A stretch of DNA of 30,252 bases from contig DIUV01000015.1 of the NCBI GenBank assembly GCA_002423155.1, positions 1 through 30,252 on the forward strand, given 5' to 3'. The first letter of the stretch is position 1, and each line of letters begins with the position of its first letter. The position numbers were made by a program, and so were the translations under genes. The DNA comes from Alphaproteobacteria bacterium UBA6149. GTDB lineage: Bacteria; Pseudomonadota; Alphaproteobacteria; Rickettsiales; UBA998. Under the pieces are notes generated by a model, which saw only the letters and a program-made list of their open reading frames with translations, was not told the DNA's origin and did no database searches. Shown here one piece after another: positions 22,586 through 30,252 of this stretch.

Positions 22586-23620
22586 CTAAACTCCCATTTC
22601 ATGTGCAGTAGCGGCATTACGTTCCGCCATTACCGCCGCTGTATATGCGCCTTGCGATGCACTTATTGAATTATCATTACGCGCCAAAACACCACCCATT
22701 CGAGTAACTTCATGCTCACGCGTGCCAATCTGCGTAGTGGGCACACCTAAGCGATATAATAACGCTTTGGGTTGCAAACTACCATTTTGAATTTCCTGTG
22801 CTTCATAAGCGCAGCTTTTGATGAAAGTTTCGTTAAACATCTGCAAAGTGTCTAATAATTCTTGATCAGTTAAATCATGCCATTTTTTACCTGAATGTTG
22901 CTCCACCTCTGAAGCCAAATTTTCATCCATCGCTAAATATACTTTAGCAACATGGAGAGGATTTACTGATTGAGGATTGGCTGCCAATGCTTGCTTAAGC
23001 TCGGTTATTTTACTATAAGCAGTAATCGGACGCTCGCCTAAAACCAAATCGCAAGCTTTTCCAGTGGCAAAAGATGCAGCCAACGAACCAGCCAATGTAG
23101 GAGCAGTAGCAATACCAACTGCGGTTTGTGCTAATGCCGTTACAGGTCGTTTAAATGCGGTTGCGTCAATTGCCTCTAATTCCTGAGTAATTCCTTTATT
23201 TTGTTGTGGTAATAACTCCGCCGCTTTTCTTAATTCGGCTTCGCCAACCATATGCGGGTCAATCCCCAATTGTGCGGCAATTACCAATGCATAATCATCA
23301 ATCAATGCTTGAATAGCAGTGTTCGACTCACCATGTGCACCAACTAGCCCTGCCCCTGCCGAAATCAAACTAGCTCCCGGAATAAATGCCGCACCCGCAC
23401 TTTCAGCAATTTTAGTGCCTGCCGCCATAATGGGCGCACCTTCTGCTAAGGATGAAGCTATTTGAGTAAACATTCCAGAGTCACGCGCACTACCAGTTAC
23501 CACATTCGCCAAATGGGCGGCATCAACATTATCAATTCCAGCAATAGGAGCATTCCAGCGCGGATCATATCCAGCAGAAACTTGTGTAGGGGCAGGCATA
23601 GAAACAGCTGATTCCATCAT
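22586..23620 (-). CDS. Unrecognised protein, second gene of a three-gene operon
   Basis: This 344-residue protein is not recognised. It has hydrophobic Gly/Ala segments at about 50-95 (G-A-P-I-M-A-A-G-T-K-I; I-P-G-A-S-L-I-S-A-G-A-G-L) and near 165-185, and no signal peptide. The C-terminal half is charged and helical, with a D-L-T-D-Q-E-L-L motif. It ends in A-H-E-M-G-V. The ATG overlaps the upstream stop by 4 nt (ATGA), so translation is coupled. An effector, membrane-active or structural role is possible but not shown. Confidence 0.72.
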   Translation of the reverse strand: MMESAVSMPAPTQVSAGYDPRWNAPIAGIDNVDAAHLANVVTGSARDSGMFTQIASSLAEGAPIMAAGTKIAESAGAAFIPGASLISAGAGLVGAHGESNTAIQALIDDYALVIAAQLGIDPHMVGEAELRKAAELLPQQNKGITQELEAIDATAFKRPVTALAQTAVGIATAPTLAGSLAASFATGKACDLVLGERPITAYSKITELKQALAANPQSVNPLHVAKVYLAMDENLASEVEQHSGKKWHDLTDQELLDTLQMFNETFIKSCAYEAQEIQNGSLQPKALLYRLGVPTTQIGTREHEVTRMGGVLARNDNSISASQGAYTAAVMAERNAATAHEMGV

Positions 23621-24930
23621 CCTCTACCTCCCATTGCCTTATGAGATTCCCACATTTTTTCTTGGGATACATCTTCAGCAGAAATTTTAGTGCTGGGAGT
23701 TTCCACCGCTTTTGCTTCTGCCTCTAAAACCCCACGCAAATCTTCGGCTTTTTTATTAAAAATTCCATTTTTAACATCTTGTAAAATAACTGTTGGGCTA
23801 GCATTTTGGCTGGCATAATCTTTTGCCATTGCCATTACCAAACGATTAGTTGCGCCGCATTTATTGGCATCTTGAGAAATCGCACAAATAAATTCGGCAT
23901 AATCCGCCACCGGAACGGGCTGCCCCGAAGCTTGGGTGCGCTCTAATTTTTCAAATAAAGGAATAATTTTATGTTCAGCCCCAAAAGCAGACATCAAACT
24001 GCCACCAGCAATTTGCAAAGGAATTAACGCCATCATCGCAGGGCTAGCACCACCACCATGCAACAACGACACATTTACCGTATCATTTAACGCCTCTAAT
24101 GCCAGTTCAGGCGCACTGGTAGTAAGCTGTTCTTTATGCAGCATATTTTTTATTTCGGTTCCCGCTACAGAATTTTGCGTTGACCCCAAAAGATTATCCA
24201 CCCGCTCGCCCACGCGAGAAGTGTGATGTATTTTATGATATAAAGTCAAACCACCCGCAACTATCCCCGCAGCAATACCCGCATCAAACAAGCCTTTAGA
24301 TAAGCTTACTTCACTTAAAACTTTAGGTAAGTCCTGCACTATCTCGGGCAAATTTTCCATTTTTTTCAAAAAAGGTAATTTATCCTGCCAGCCAAGCATG
24401 GTTTTAAATGCGCCCTTTTCTTCCCGCATTACATTAGCTACGGATACACTGGCTTTATTAATCGCTATGCCTGATTTTTCAGCAAACTGCCCGGCCCCCA
24501 CTTTTTTTAATAAACTCTCAGAAGCGCCGCCGAAGGTTTCTGTTTGCAAATAATTCGCTAATCCTGAGAATTTCTCCCCGCGAGAAATCATCCCCTTACC
24601 AATCTCCGCATTCGCTCCAAATTGTTTGCCCACCCAATTAGTTGCTTTGCCTAAACCGATAGTCGCCTTACTTAACCCACCAGAACCCATTTCCAGCATA
24701 AAAGCAGGCATGGTTATCGAGCTGATAAGCCCAAAAGTTTTACCAAAAAACCCTTCATTATCTTGATTATAAAATTGTTCTATCTTAGCATCATTAGCGG
24801 CTGGGCGCGTGTGACCTGCAGGTAATTTAGCATCTTCCAGCTTACCAGCAGGCTTATGGACATAAGTCTTGGTGGAGGCATTCGCCACCCCAACTGCTCT
24901 TGTCAAACTTCCTATTACAGGTACAACCAT
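23617..24930 (-). CDS. Unrecognised protein, first gene of a three-gene operon
   Basis: This 437-residue protein is not recognised. The N-terminal 60 residues are Lys/Pro/Asn-rich with no signal peptide. A hydrophobic helix (G-I-A-A-G-I-V-A-G-G-L-T-L-Y) at about 217-230 could span a membrane, and a second Gly/Ala-rich stretch (M-M-A-L-I-P-L-Q-I-A-G-G-S-L-M-S-A-F-G) follows near 295. Two cysteines (F-I-C-A-I; N-K-C-G-A) lie in the C-terminal third. It ends in S-H-K-A-M-G-G-R-G, similar to the tail of the protein at 4482-5921. It is first in the operon; the next start overlaps its stop. Confidence 0.72.
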   Translation of the reverse strand: MVVPVIGSLTRAVGVANASTKTYVHKPAGKLEDAKLPAGHTRPAANDAKIEQFYNQDNEGFFGKTFGLISSITMPAFMLEMGSGGLSKATIGLGKATNWVGKQFGANAEIGKGMISRGEKFSGLANYLQTETFGGASESLLKKVGAGQFAEKSGIAINKASVSVANVMREEKGAFKTMLGWQDKLPFLKKMENLPEIVQDLPKVLSEVSLSKGLFDAGIAAGIVAGGLTLYHKIHHTSRVGERVDNLLGSTQNSVAGTEIKNMLHKEQLTTSAPELALEALNDTVNVSLLHGGGASPAMMALIPLQIAGGSLMSAFGAEHKIIPLFEKLERTQASGQPVPVADYAEFICAISQDANKCGATNRLVMAMAKDYASQNASPTVILQDVKNGIFNKKAEDLRGVLEAEAKAVETPSTKISAEDVSQEKMWESHKAMGGRG

Positions 24931-25060
24931 TTCATAATCTCACTATTCTTCACTAACATAATAGCAAGAAATAGCGAAATAAGGGACTATATTTTTGTTA
25001 AGTTTGTGTGACAAACATTATCCTACACGACATTTTTTGTTTTTATTCTTACTCTCCGTC

Positions 25061-25329
25061 GTCATCCCCGCCTTTTGCGCACTACTGTCCAATAAAACTT
25101 TTAATCACCACAAATTCGGGAGAACCCCCTCTCCCAGAGGGAGAGGGGGTCGTCCGCGTTTCATTTTTAAGTCCTGTTTACACAAATACATCATAAACTA
25201 TTGGTATTCTTGGTGTAAATATAACAGCAGCTTATTTTAATTGGACAGTAGTGCGACTTGTGCGGGGATCTTGGGCAACGAATTCGGTCTTTTTTGTATC
25301 CCTAGATCCCCGCACAAGGCGGGGATGAC
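25061..25329. repeat. Family B palindromic repeat, interrupted by element E
   Basis: The left arm GTCATCCCCGCCTT (25061-25074) and its second half CTTGTGCGGGGATC (25257-25270) are separated by the 178-bp family E element. The opposite arm gatccccgcacaaggcggggatgac is intact at 25305-25329. The original palindrome is therefore reconstructable. Confidence 0.82.
25078..25255. mobile_element. Family E miniature inverted-repeat element
   Basis: A 178-bp element with terminal inverted repeats CGCACTACTGTCCAAT, then one mismatch, then AAA. It contains no ORF that I can support, but does contain a family A arm (ccctctcccagagggagaggg, 25129-25149). A second copy begins at 30212. Exact ends and target duplication are uncertain; CTT may be duplicated (left gCCTTt, right aCTTg). 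The remainder of the 24931-25405 gap is family B sequence and AT-rich sequence without visible genes. Confidence 0.82.
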
Positions 25330-25405
25330 GACGGATAGCTCTGATATATAATAATTATTAAGTTTATTCAAAAAAAGTGTCTAGTAGTGAGGACAAACAT
25401 ATAGA

Positions 25406-26878
25406 CTAATTTGCCGACTCCTCCAGCGGCAAGGGTACAAAAGCTAGCTCTTGTCCACGCAAAATATGCAACAACACATATTTACGCCCAGATTTTTCTG
25501 CCAGCTTCCAAGCAGATTTCACTTCTGCCAGCGAGCCAACAGGAACTTGATTAACCGCAATCACTACATCTAAAGGACGCAAACCCCGTTTAGACGCTTC
25601 CGAATCACGGATAACTTGCGTGATAACCACCCCTTTTTGGGATTTATCTAGCTTCATGCGCTTACGAATAACGTTATCCAAAGGTAACAAGCGTAAACCC
25701 ATAAATTTATCGCCGCGCTCTTTTTCTGGCTTTTTGCTGGAATCCTCTAAATCGCTGCTATCTTCCGCCGCTTCTTCGGCCTCGGCTACAGTGATGTTAA
25801 CGGTTTTATGCTCACCAGCCCGCCAAAAACCAATGACAACATTTTTGCCAATCTTAGTCTCTGCCACTAAGCGCGGCAAGAAATGCATTTCTTTCACAGG
25901 CTTACCGTCAAATTCTAAGATTACGTCACCAGCACGCAAGCCTGCTTTAGCTGCGGGGCTGTCTTTCGTAGCTTCCACCACCAAAGCTCCTTGGGTAGAA
26001 GCCGCATTTTTTGCATCTTTCAAACCCACACTATCAGCGATTTCTTCGGTAACTTCACCAATTTTTACGCCCAACCAACCACGATGAATCCGCCCAGTAT
26101 CTCGTAATTGTTTTAAAACAGGCTGCGCCAAGGAAGAAGGAATCGCAAACCCAATGCCAATACTGCCGCCCGAGGGCGAGAAAATAGCCGTGTTAATCCC
26201 TATCACATGCCCGTCCATATCAAACATAGGCCCACCAGAATTACCACGATTTATCGCCGCATCCGTCTGTAAGAAATCATCAAATGGTCCAGCGTTGATA
26301 TTGCGTGCACGGGCAGAAATAATCCCTGCGGTTACAGTTCCGCCTAAACCAAAAGGATTACCAATCGCCAAAACCCAATCCCCCACCCGAGATTTTTCAG
26401 AATCGCCAAAAGTAACATAAGCCAACGGCTTTTTGGAATTTACCTTTAATAAAGCTAAGTCTGTTTTAACATCCCGCCCAACAATTTTTGCTTCCATTTG
26501 CGTATTATCAGGAAAACGCACGGTTATTTGTTCTGCTTTATCAATCACATGGTTGTTAGTCACCACGTACCCAGCCGGGTCGATTACAAAGCCTGAACCT
26601 AGCGACTGAACTTCTTGCTCGGCTCCTTCATTCATAGGCATTCCGCCAAATTGTTGAAAGAACTGACGAAATTGCTCACGCTGTTCTGGCGGCAACCCTT
26701 CCAAAGGAAACAACGCATTATTGCCTTGGATAATCTTTTGGGTAGTTGAAATATTCACTACCGCAGGACTTAAAGTTTCCACCAAAGTGGCAAAACTATC
26801 AGGGGCTTTTGCCGCAAATGCTGGCTGCAAAAACAACCCACTTAATAATACAGCACTAGCAAAAGATCGTAAAAACAT
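25406..26878 (-). CDS. degP: DegP/HtrA (Do-family) periplasmic serine protease
   Basis: This 490-residue protein has a signal peptide (1-22, cleavage after F-A-A). The catalytic triad is His110 (T-N-N-H-V), Asp140 (K-T-D-L-A-L-L) and Ser214 (G-N-S-G-G-P). Two PDZ domains follow (about 265-355 and 395-480). The protein degrades or chaperones misfolded periplasmic proteins. Its first base overlaps the last base of the hflC stop (TAATG), so it is the last gene of hflK-hflC-degP. AAGG lies 4 nt before the start. Q-linker residues 45-90 after the first strand are Q-rich, as in other Do proteases. Confidence 0.96.
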   Translation of the reverse strand: MFLRSFASAVLLSGLFLQPAFAAKAPDSFATLVETLSPAVVNISTTQKIIQGNNALFPLEGLPPEQREQFRQFFQQFGGMPMNEGAEQEVQSLGSGFVIDPAGYVVTNNHVIDKAEQITVRFPDNTQMEAKIVGRDVKTDLALLKVNSKKPLAYVTFGDSEKSRVGDWVLAIGNPFGLGGTVTAGIISARARNINAGPFDDFLQTDAAINRGNSGGPMFDMDGHVIGINTAIFSPSGGSIGIGFAIPSSLAQPVLKQLRDTGRIHRGWLGVKIGEVTEEIADSVGLKDAKNAASTQGALVVEATKDSPAAKAGLRAGDVILEFDGKPVKEMHFLPRLVAETKIGKNVVIGFWRAGEHKTVNITVAEAEEAAEDSSDLEDSSKKPEKERGDKFMGLRLLPLDNVIRKRMKLDKSQKGVVITQVIRDSEASKRGLRPLDVVIAVNQVPVGSLAEVKSAWKLAEKSGRKYVLLHILRGQELAFVPLPLEESAN

Positions 26879-27828
26879 TATTCCTTACTCCCACGTTCCA
26901 TATATTTTAAAAAGCCACTATCAGGCGATAAAACCATAGTAGTATCACCTTTTTTAATACTATTACGATAAGCCTGCATCGAACGATAAAAGCTATAAAA
27001 TTCTGGGTCTTGCCCAAAAGAAGCGGCAAAAATCTTCGATGCAGTTAAGTCACCCTCCCCCCGAATAATTTCGGATTTTTTCTGCGCTTCTGCCAACAAA
27101 ATAGTCCGCTGTTTTTCCGCTTCGGAGGTAATTATCTGTGATTCTTTTTTACCTTCAGCACGGAAACGCTCAGCTACTTTCTGGCGGTCGGAGCGCATAC
27201 GGTTATATATGGGGTCGCTGGTTTCTTTTGGCAAGTCGGTACGCATAATTCTTACGTCAATTATTTCAATTCCAAAACCATCGGATGAAACGGGTGCAGT
27301 TTTATCCGCTAACAGAGCAGTTTCCTGCGTGTTTCCTTGAGCGGCTTCCTGTTTTTCACCAACCGACAATCTCTTCACCTTAGCGCGAATTTCGTGCATA
27401 ATTTGCGAACGACGTGGAGAAAGCAAGGTGCTTAAATCCTCTTTCCCCATTACTTCACGCACACTGGTTTCCAGCACACTTTCTAGGCGCATATTCATAA
27501 TACGCTCATTACGTACCGCCTGAAAGAAACGCAAAGGATCAATGATTTTATAAGTCACAAACGCATCAACAATTAAGCGGTCCTGATCACGCAACAAAAC
27601 ATCCATAGAATCGGAGTTAAACACCAAAACTCTACGTTCAAAACGCTCTAAACTATCGACAAAGGGAACTTTATATTTAAGCCCAGGCGTAGATTCCACC
27701 CGTACAGGACGACCATAACGCAAAACCAAGGCTTGTTCAGCTTGATGCACAATAAATATACCATCAAACAACACGCCCAGCACTAATACTACTACGGCTA
27801 ATAATGCTACTGAATTAATTTTTTTCAT
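26878..27828 (-). CDS. hflC: HflC, SPFH-domain modulator of FtsH
   Basis: This 316-residue protein has an N-terminal membrane helix (about 7-28), then an SPFH domain (V-L-R-Y-G-R-P-V-R; E-R-R-V-L-V-F-N-S-D) and a charged coiled-coil (E-A-E-K-Q-R-T-I-L-L-A-E-A-Q). It assembles with HflK into a membrane ring around the protease FtsH. HflK is immediately upstream, 1 bp away. Length and layout match the family. Confidence 0.95.
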   Translation of the reverse strand: MKKINSVALLAVVVLVLGVLFDGIFIVHQAEQALVLRYGRPVRVESTPGLKYKVPFVDSLERFERRVLVFNSDSMDVLLRDQDRLIVDAFVTYKIIDPLRFFQAVRNERIMNMRLESVLETSVREVMGKEDLSTLLSPRRSQIMHEIRAKVKRLSVGEKQEAAQGNTQETALLADKTAPVSSDGFGIEIIDVRIMRTDLPKETSDPIYNRMRSDRQKVAERFRAEGKKESQIITSEAEKQRTILLAEAQKKSEIIRGEGDLTASKIFAASFGQDPEFYSFYRSMQAYRNSIKKGDTTMVLSPDSGFLKYMERGSKE

Positions 27829-27829
27829 C

Positions 27830-29029
27830 TTACTTGACCTCGGTTTTTTCAGTAGAAGATTTTTCCTTTTTAGCTAAGGCAGGTAGGGGCAAATAAGGCT
27901 GCACACCATTTTTTCCGCTCAACAACATTTTAGGCATATCGCTTAGTATTTCTTCCATAGTTTCCAGATAAATACGTTGTTTGGTAACGTCTTTTGCCTG
28001 CACATAAGCCTGATAAACCGAGTTAAAACGTGCGGCATCCCCTTCTGCCTTCGACACTACTGAAGTTTTGTAACCTTCGGCATCTTTAACCATTTTTTCC
28101 ACCTGCCCTTGGGCTACAGGCAAAATACCATCCCGATATTTATGCGCCTGATTTTGCAGGGTTTCTTTTTCCTGCTGCGCCGCGAGAACGTCAATAAACG
28201 CATCCACCACGGGAGCAGGTGCATCCACCGCCAGCAAATTCACCTCATGAACTTCAATGCCCGTTCCATATTGGTTAAGCATTTCCTGCATGAGTGTGCG
28301 CGTAGAATTCGCCATTTCCTGACGTTTATCCGAAAGCGCCAAGGTCAAAGGAGTATTCCCCATAACTTCCCGCATCGCCGTTTCGGCTACGGGTTTCACG
28401 ATACTTTCGGGGTCACGCAAGGAAAACAAAAACTTTCCTGCATCTTTAATCAACCATTGCACCTCAAACTGCGCATTTACTATATTTTTATCACTAGTAA
28501 GCATCAAGCTTTCTTCTAACATAGGAGTACGGCTTTCATTACTTGTTCCTGTATTTCCCGTACTGCCCGAACGAAATCCGATTTCCGCACGATTAATGGT
28601 GGTAACCCGCAAAACATTTGCGGTTTCAAAAGGATAAGGCAAATGATAATTCAACCCCGAACCCGAAGTGCGGTCATATTTTCCAAAGCGCAAAACCACG
28701 CCCTGCTCATCCGCATCCACCCGATATAGCCCCGAAGCCGCCCATAATAATATCAAAGCTGAAATAGCAATCCCCGCGGCACGCATTCCTCCGCCCGCTA
28801 TGCCATTTCCATTATTCGCAGAACCACCACCAAAAGATGAGCCGCCCCCGCCGCCAAACATATTCTGGAAATTTTCTTTTAATTTTTTAATTGCCTCATC
28901 CAAATCCTGCGGTGGCTCATTTTTGCCGCCATTTTTTCCTCCGCCGCCAAAAGGATTTCCACCACCAGAAGAGTTTTTGCCCGCATCAGGACGTTTACCC
29001 CAAGGACCATTATTAAAATTATCAGTCAT
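27830..29029 (-). CDS. hflK: HflK, SPFH-domain modulator of FtsH
   Basis: This 399-residue protein has a long Gly/Asn/Pro-rich N-terminus with G-G-G repeats (1-75), one membrane helix (about 84-105), an SPFH domain (V-V-L-R-F-G-K-Y; G-L-N-Y-H-L-P-Y-P) and a coiled coil (Q-A-H-K-Y-R-D-G-I-L-P-V-A-Q-G-Q). It pairs with HflC. The glycine-rich N-terminus is typical of alphaproteobacterial HflK. The start lies 113 bp from the divergent mrp start, with an inverted-repeat region between. Confidence 0.95.
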   Translation of the reverse strand: MTDNFNNGPWGKRPDAGKNSSGGGNPFGGGGKNGGKNEPPQDLDEAIKKLKENFQNMFGGGGGSSFGGGSANNGNGIAGGGMRAAGIAISALILLWAASGLYRVDADEQGVVLRFGKYDRTSGSGLNYHLPYPFETANVLRVTTINRAEIGFRSGSTGNTGTSNESRTPMLEESLMLTSDKNIVNAQFEVQWLIKDAGKFLFSLRDPESIVKPVAETAMREVMGNTPLTLALSDKRQEMANSTRTLMQEMLNQYGTGIEVHEVNLLAVDAPAPVVDAFIDVLAAQQEKETLQNQAHKYRDGILPVAQGQVEKMVKDAEGYKTSVVSKAEGDAARFNSVYQAYVQAKDVTKQRIYLETMEEILSDMPKMLLSGKNGVQPYLPLPALAKKEKSSTEKTEVK

Positions 29030-29043
29030 TTGATTACACTATA

Positions 29044-29092
29044 GCTAGTTGCAAGTTGATAGTCAGTAATAAATCAACTAAGAATAACTAGC
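29044..29092. promoter_or_regulatory. Nested inverted repeat in the hflK-mrp intergenic region
   Basis: GCTAGTT (29044-29050) pairs with AACTAGC (29086-29092), and inside it AGTTGA (29054-29059) pairs with TCAACT (29074-29079). It lies in the 113-bp divergent gap and could be an operator or an hflK leader hairpin. No binding protein is suggested by the sequence. Confidence 0.4.
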
Positions 29093-29142
29093 AACAACCA
29101 AAAATAATAAACTTCAAATAATAATGCGGTCAAAATAATATC

Positions 29143-29874
29143 ATGTGGAATTACACTCCTATACCCAACGTCAAAAAAATCATCGCCATCGCCTCGGGCA
29201 AAGGTGGGGTGGGAAAATCTGCGGTTGCCGTTGGCTTAGCTTTCGCCTTACGCCAAAGAGGCTTGCGCGTGGGTATAATGGATGCGGATATTTGCGGCCC
29301 ATCACTACCATTAATGCTGGGAATAACCGAAAGACCCGAAATGTGTGAAGGAGTATTATTACCCATCATGAAAGAAAACATCGCTTGCATGTCGGTAGGT
29401 TTTTTACTTGGCGACGCGGCCGCAGTAATGCGCGGACCATTGGTCAGCAAAACTCTCAACCAATTCCTGCGCAATACGCATTGGGGAATTAATGGTGAAC
29501 TAGATGTTTTAATAGTAGATACCCCACCGGGAACGGGCGACATTCAACTAAGCCTGATGCAACAAGCCCCTTTAGGGCATGGCGGAGGCGGAGTGATAAT
29601 CGTCACCACCCCCCAAAAAATAGCGTTGGAGGACGTGCGCCGCGCCGTAAAAATGTATCAAAAAGTAAATATCCCCATTCTCGGCGTAATCGAAAATATG
29701 AGCGGCGAGATTTTTGGCACTCAAGGCGGCAAACAATTGGCAGAGGAAATCAATACATCCCTTTTAGGCTCGATAGCCTTAGATGCCGATTTACGAAAAG
29801 CGGCAGATAATGGCGATTTTTTAACATTATCCAGTTATTTTAACGAGATTGCGGAGCAAATTCCGAACGACTAG
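29143..29874 (+). CDS. mrp: Mrp/ApbC-family P-loop ATPase lacking the CxxC pair
   Basis: This 243-residue protein has a deviant Walker A motif G-K-G-G-V-G-K-S at 19-26, M-D-A-D-I-C-G-P-S at 47-54, and V-D-T-P-P-G-T-G-D at 125-133, all typical of Mrp/Nbp35-type iron-sulfur carriers. The usual N-terminal MIP18-like domain (about 90 residues) is absent. The E-N-M-S motif at 184-187 is followed directly by G-E-I-F-G, so the C-P-x-C segment that normally follows and holds the bridging Fe-S cluster is missing. The only cysteines are 51, 68 and 82. An Fe-S scaffold role is therefore doubtful. It is divergent from hflK, a conserved arrangement. Confidence 0.88.
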   Translation: MWNYTPIPNVKKIIAIASGKGGVGKSAVAVGLAFALRQRGLRVGIMDADICGPSLPLMLGITERPEMCEGVLLPIMKENIACMSVGFLLGDAAAVMRGPLVSKTLNQFLRNTHWGINGELDVLIVDTPPGTGDIQLSLMQQAPLGHGGGGVIIVTTPQKIALEDVRRAVKMYQKVNIPILGVIENMSGEIFGTQGGKQLAEEINTSLLGSIALDADLRKAADNGDFLTLSSYFNEIAEQIPND

Positions 29875-30134
29875 CATCCACCAGCTGCTGATATTTGTTA
29901 TCTATTTTTTGCCCTGTTTGCATATTATGTGCAGGTGGTGGCTGATTTCGCCGATTTTTTAAGCAAATCAAATATTTTTAATAAGTTCTCTCATGTTTAT
30001 AAAATACGCAATTAACAAAAACATTACAAACAGTTATTTATGAAGTTTTTATTACGACACTCAAGCTACGCGACAGCATTATTAACATGGCATTTATATA
30101 TTGAAATATAACAAAAAAGTTCACTCTCTCCATC

Positions 30135-30211
30135 GTCATTCCCGTGCAGACGGGAATCTCTTTCTCCACTTGCAAATGCTTAGTTTGAGTTGAGAGAGAT
30201 TCCCGTCTGCA
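30135..30211. repeat. Family B-type palindromic repeat truncated by element E
   Basis: The left arm GTCATTCCCGTGCAGACGGG with its full palindrome (30135-30160) is complete. The right arm gagattcccgtctgca stops at 30211, where element E begins. The rest of the 29875-30252 gap shows no supported gene. Confidence 0.8.
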
Positions 30212-30252
30212 CGCACTACTGTCCAACAAAACTTTTAATCCCCACAAATTCG
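30212..30252. mobile_element. Family E element, partial (window edge)
   Basis: The 41 bases here match the left end of the element at 25078-25118 with two differences (CGCACTACTGTCCAA, then C for T, and CC for CA). The element continues beyond the window. Confidence 0.8.

Noticed and set aside
24995..25240. Frames across the B/E repeats
   Set aside because: Their content is palindromic repeat and element E sequence; not conserved protein.
29840..29971. 43-codon minus-strand frame (TTG start) overlapping the end of mrp
   Set aside because: Weak start, overlaps mrp by 35 bp, no recognisable features.
1..30252. tRNA, rRNA or CRISPR loci
   Set aside because: No cloverleaf with TTCRA-type T-loop, no rRNA-like conserved stretch and no regular direct repeats were seen by eye; a covariance-model scan would be needed to exclude small RNAs.

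Overview
The window looks like a chromosomal segment of an alphaproteobacterium of low to moderate GC. The evidence is the combination of gene neighbourhoods: a zf-CHCC / HIG1 twin-membrane / etfB / etfA cluster, an ATP12-type F1 assembly chaperone, hflK-hflC-degP divergent from mrp, hisF followed by hisE, and a groES-groEL promoter matching the alphaproteobacterial RpoH consensus (CTTG-N17-CYTATNT). Tryptophan and histidine biosynthesis genes argue against an extremely reduced obligate endosymbiont. Abundant palindromic repeats recall Rickettsia-like genomes, but genus and order cannot be assigned from sequence alone.

Layout. 1-3.8 kb: an orphan RelB/DinJ-type antitoxin, a small secreted protein with a possible structured leader RNA, and groEL/groES. 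3.8-7.1 kb: a family-5 uracil-DNA glycosylase and two unrecognised proteins built from hydrophobic Gly/Ala-rich repeats. 7.1-12.2 kb: rpsP, the electron-transfer flavoprotein cluster, a lytic transglycosylase, a small secreted protein, and an FTR1 iron permease behind a Fur-box-like palindrome. 12.5-16.2 kb: a lipoprotein, trpB, trpA, an FMN reductase and an alanine-rich 56-residue secreted peptide. 16.5-21.4 kb: a ScsB/DsbD-type reductase, ATP12, two unknown small proteins, hisF and hisE. 21.6-24.9 kb: a tight three-gene operon of unrecognised proteins. 25.4-29.9 kb: degP, hflC, hflK and divergent mrp.

The most unusual layer is the repeats. At least five families of short palindromic or miniature inverted-repeat elements sit between genes and sometimes inside each other. 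Family A (ccctctccc/gggagaggg arms) has four copies plus a lone arm; one copy has a 9-bp target duplication, and another supplies the last codons of hisF and the ribosome binding site of hisE. Family C (146-191 bp, TA-flanked) has three copies around trpB and trpA; one abuts the trpA start codon. Family B (cccc-gcc...gcgggg palindromes) and family D (ttgtcataccgc palindromes) are REP-like. Family E (cgcactactgtcc ends) interrupts the hairpin tip of a B-type palindrome in both visible copies.

The best candidates for undescribed biology are the two repeat-built proteins at 4.5-7.1 kb together with the three-gene operon at 21.6-24.9 kb. None has a recognisable domain or signal peptide. Three of the five share a similar extreme C-terminus (H-x-M-G pattern), so the two loci may be functionally linked. 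This is inference.
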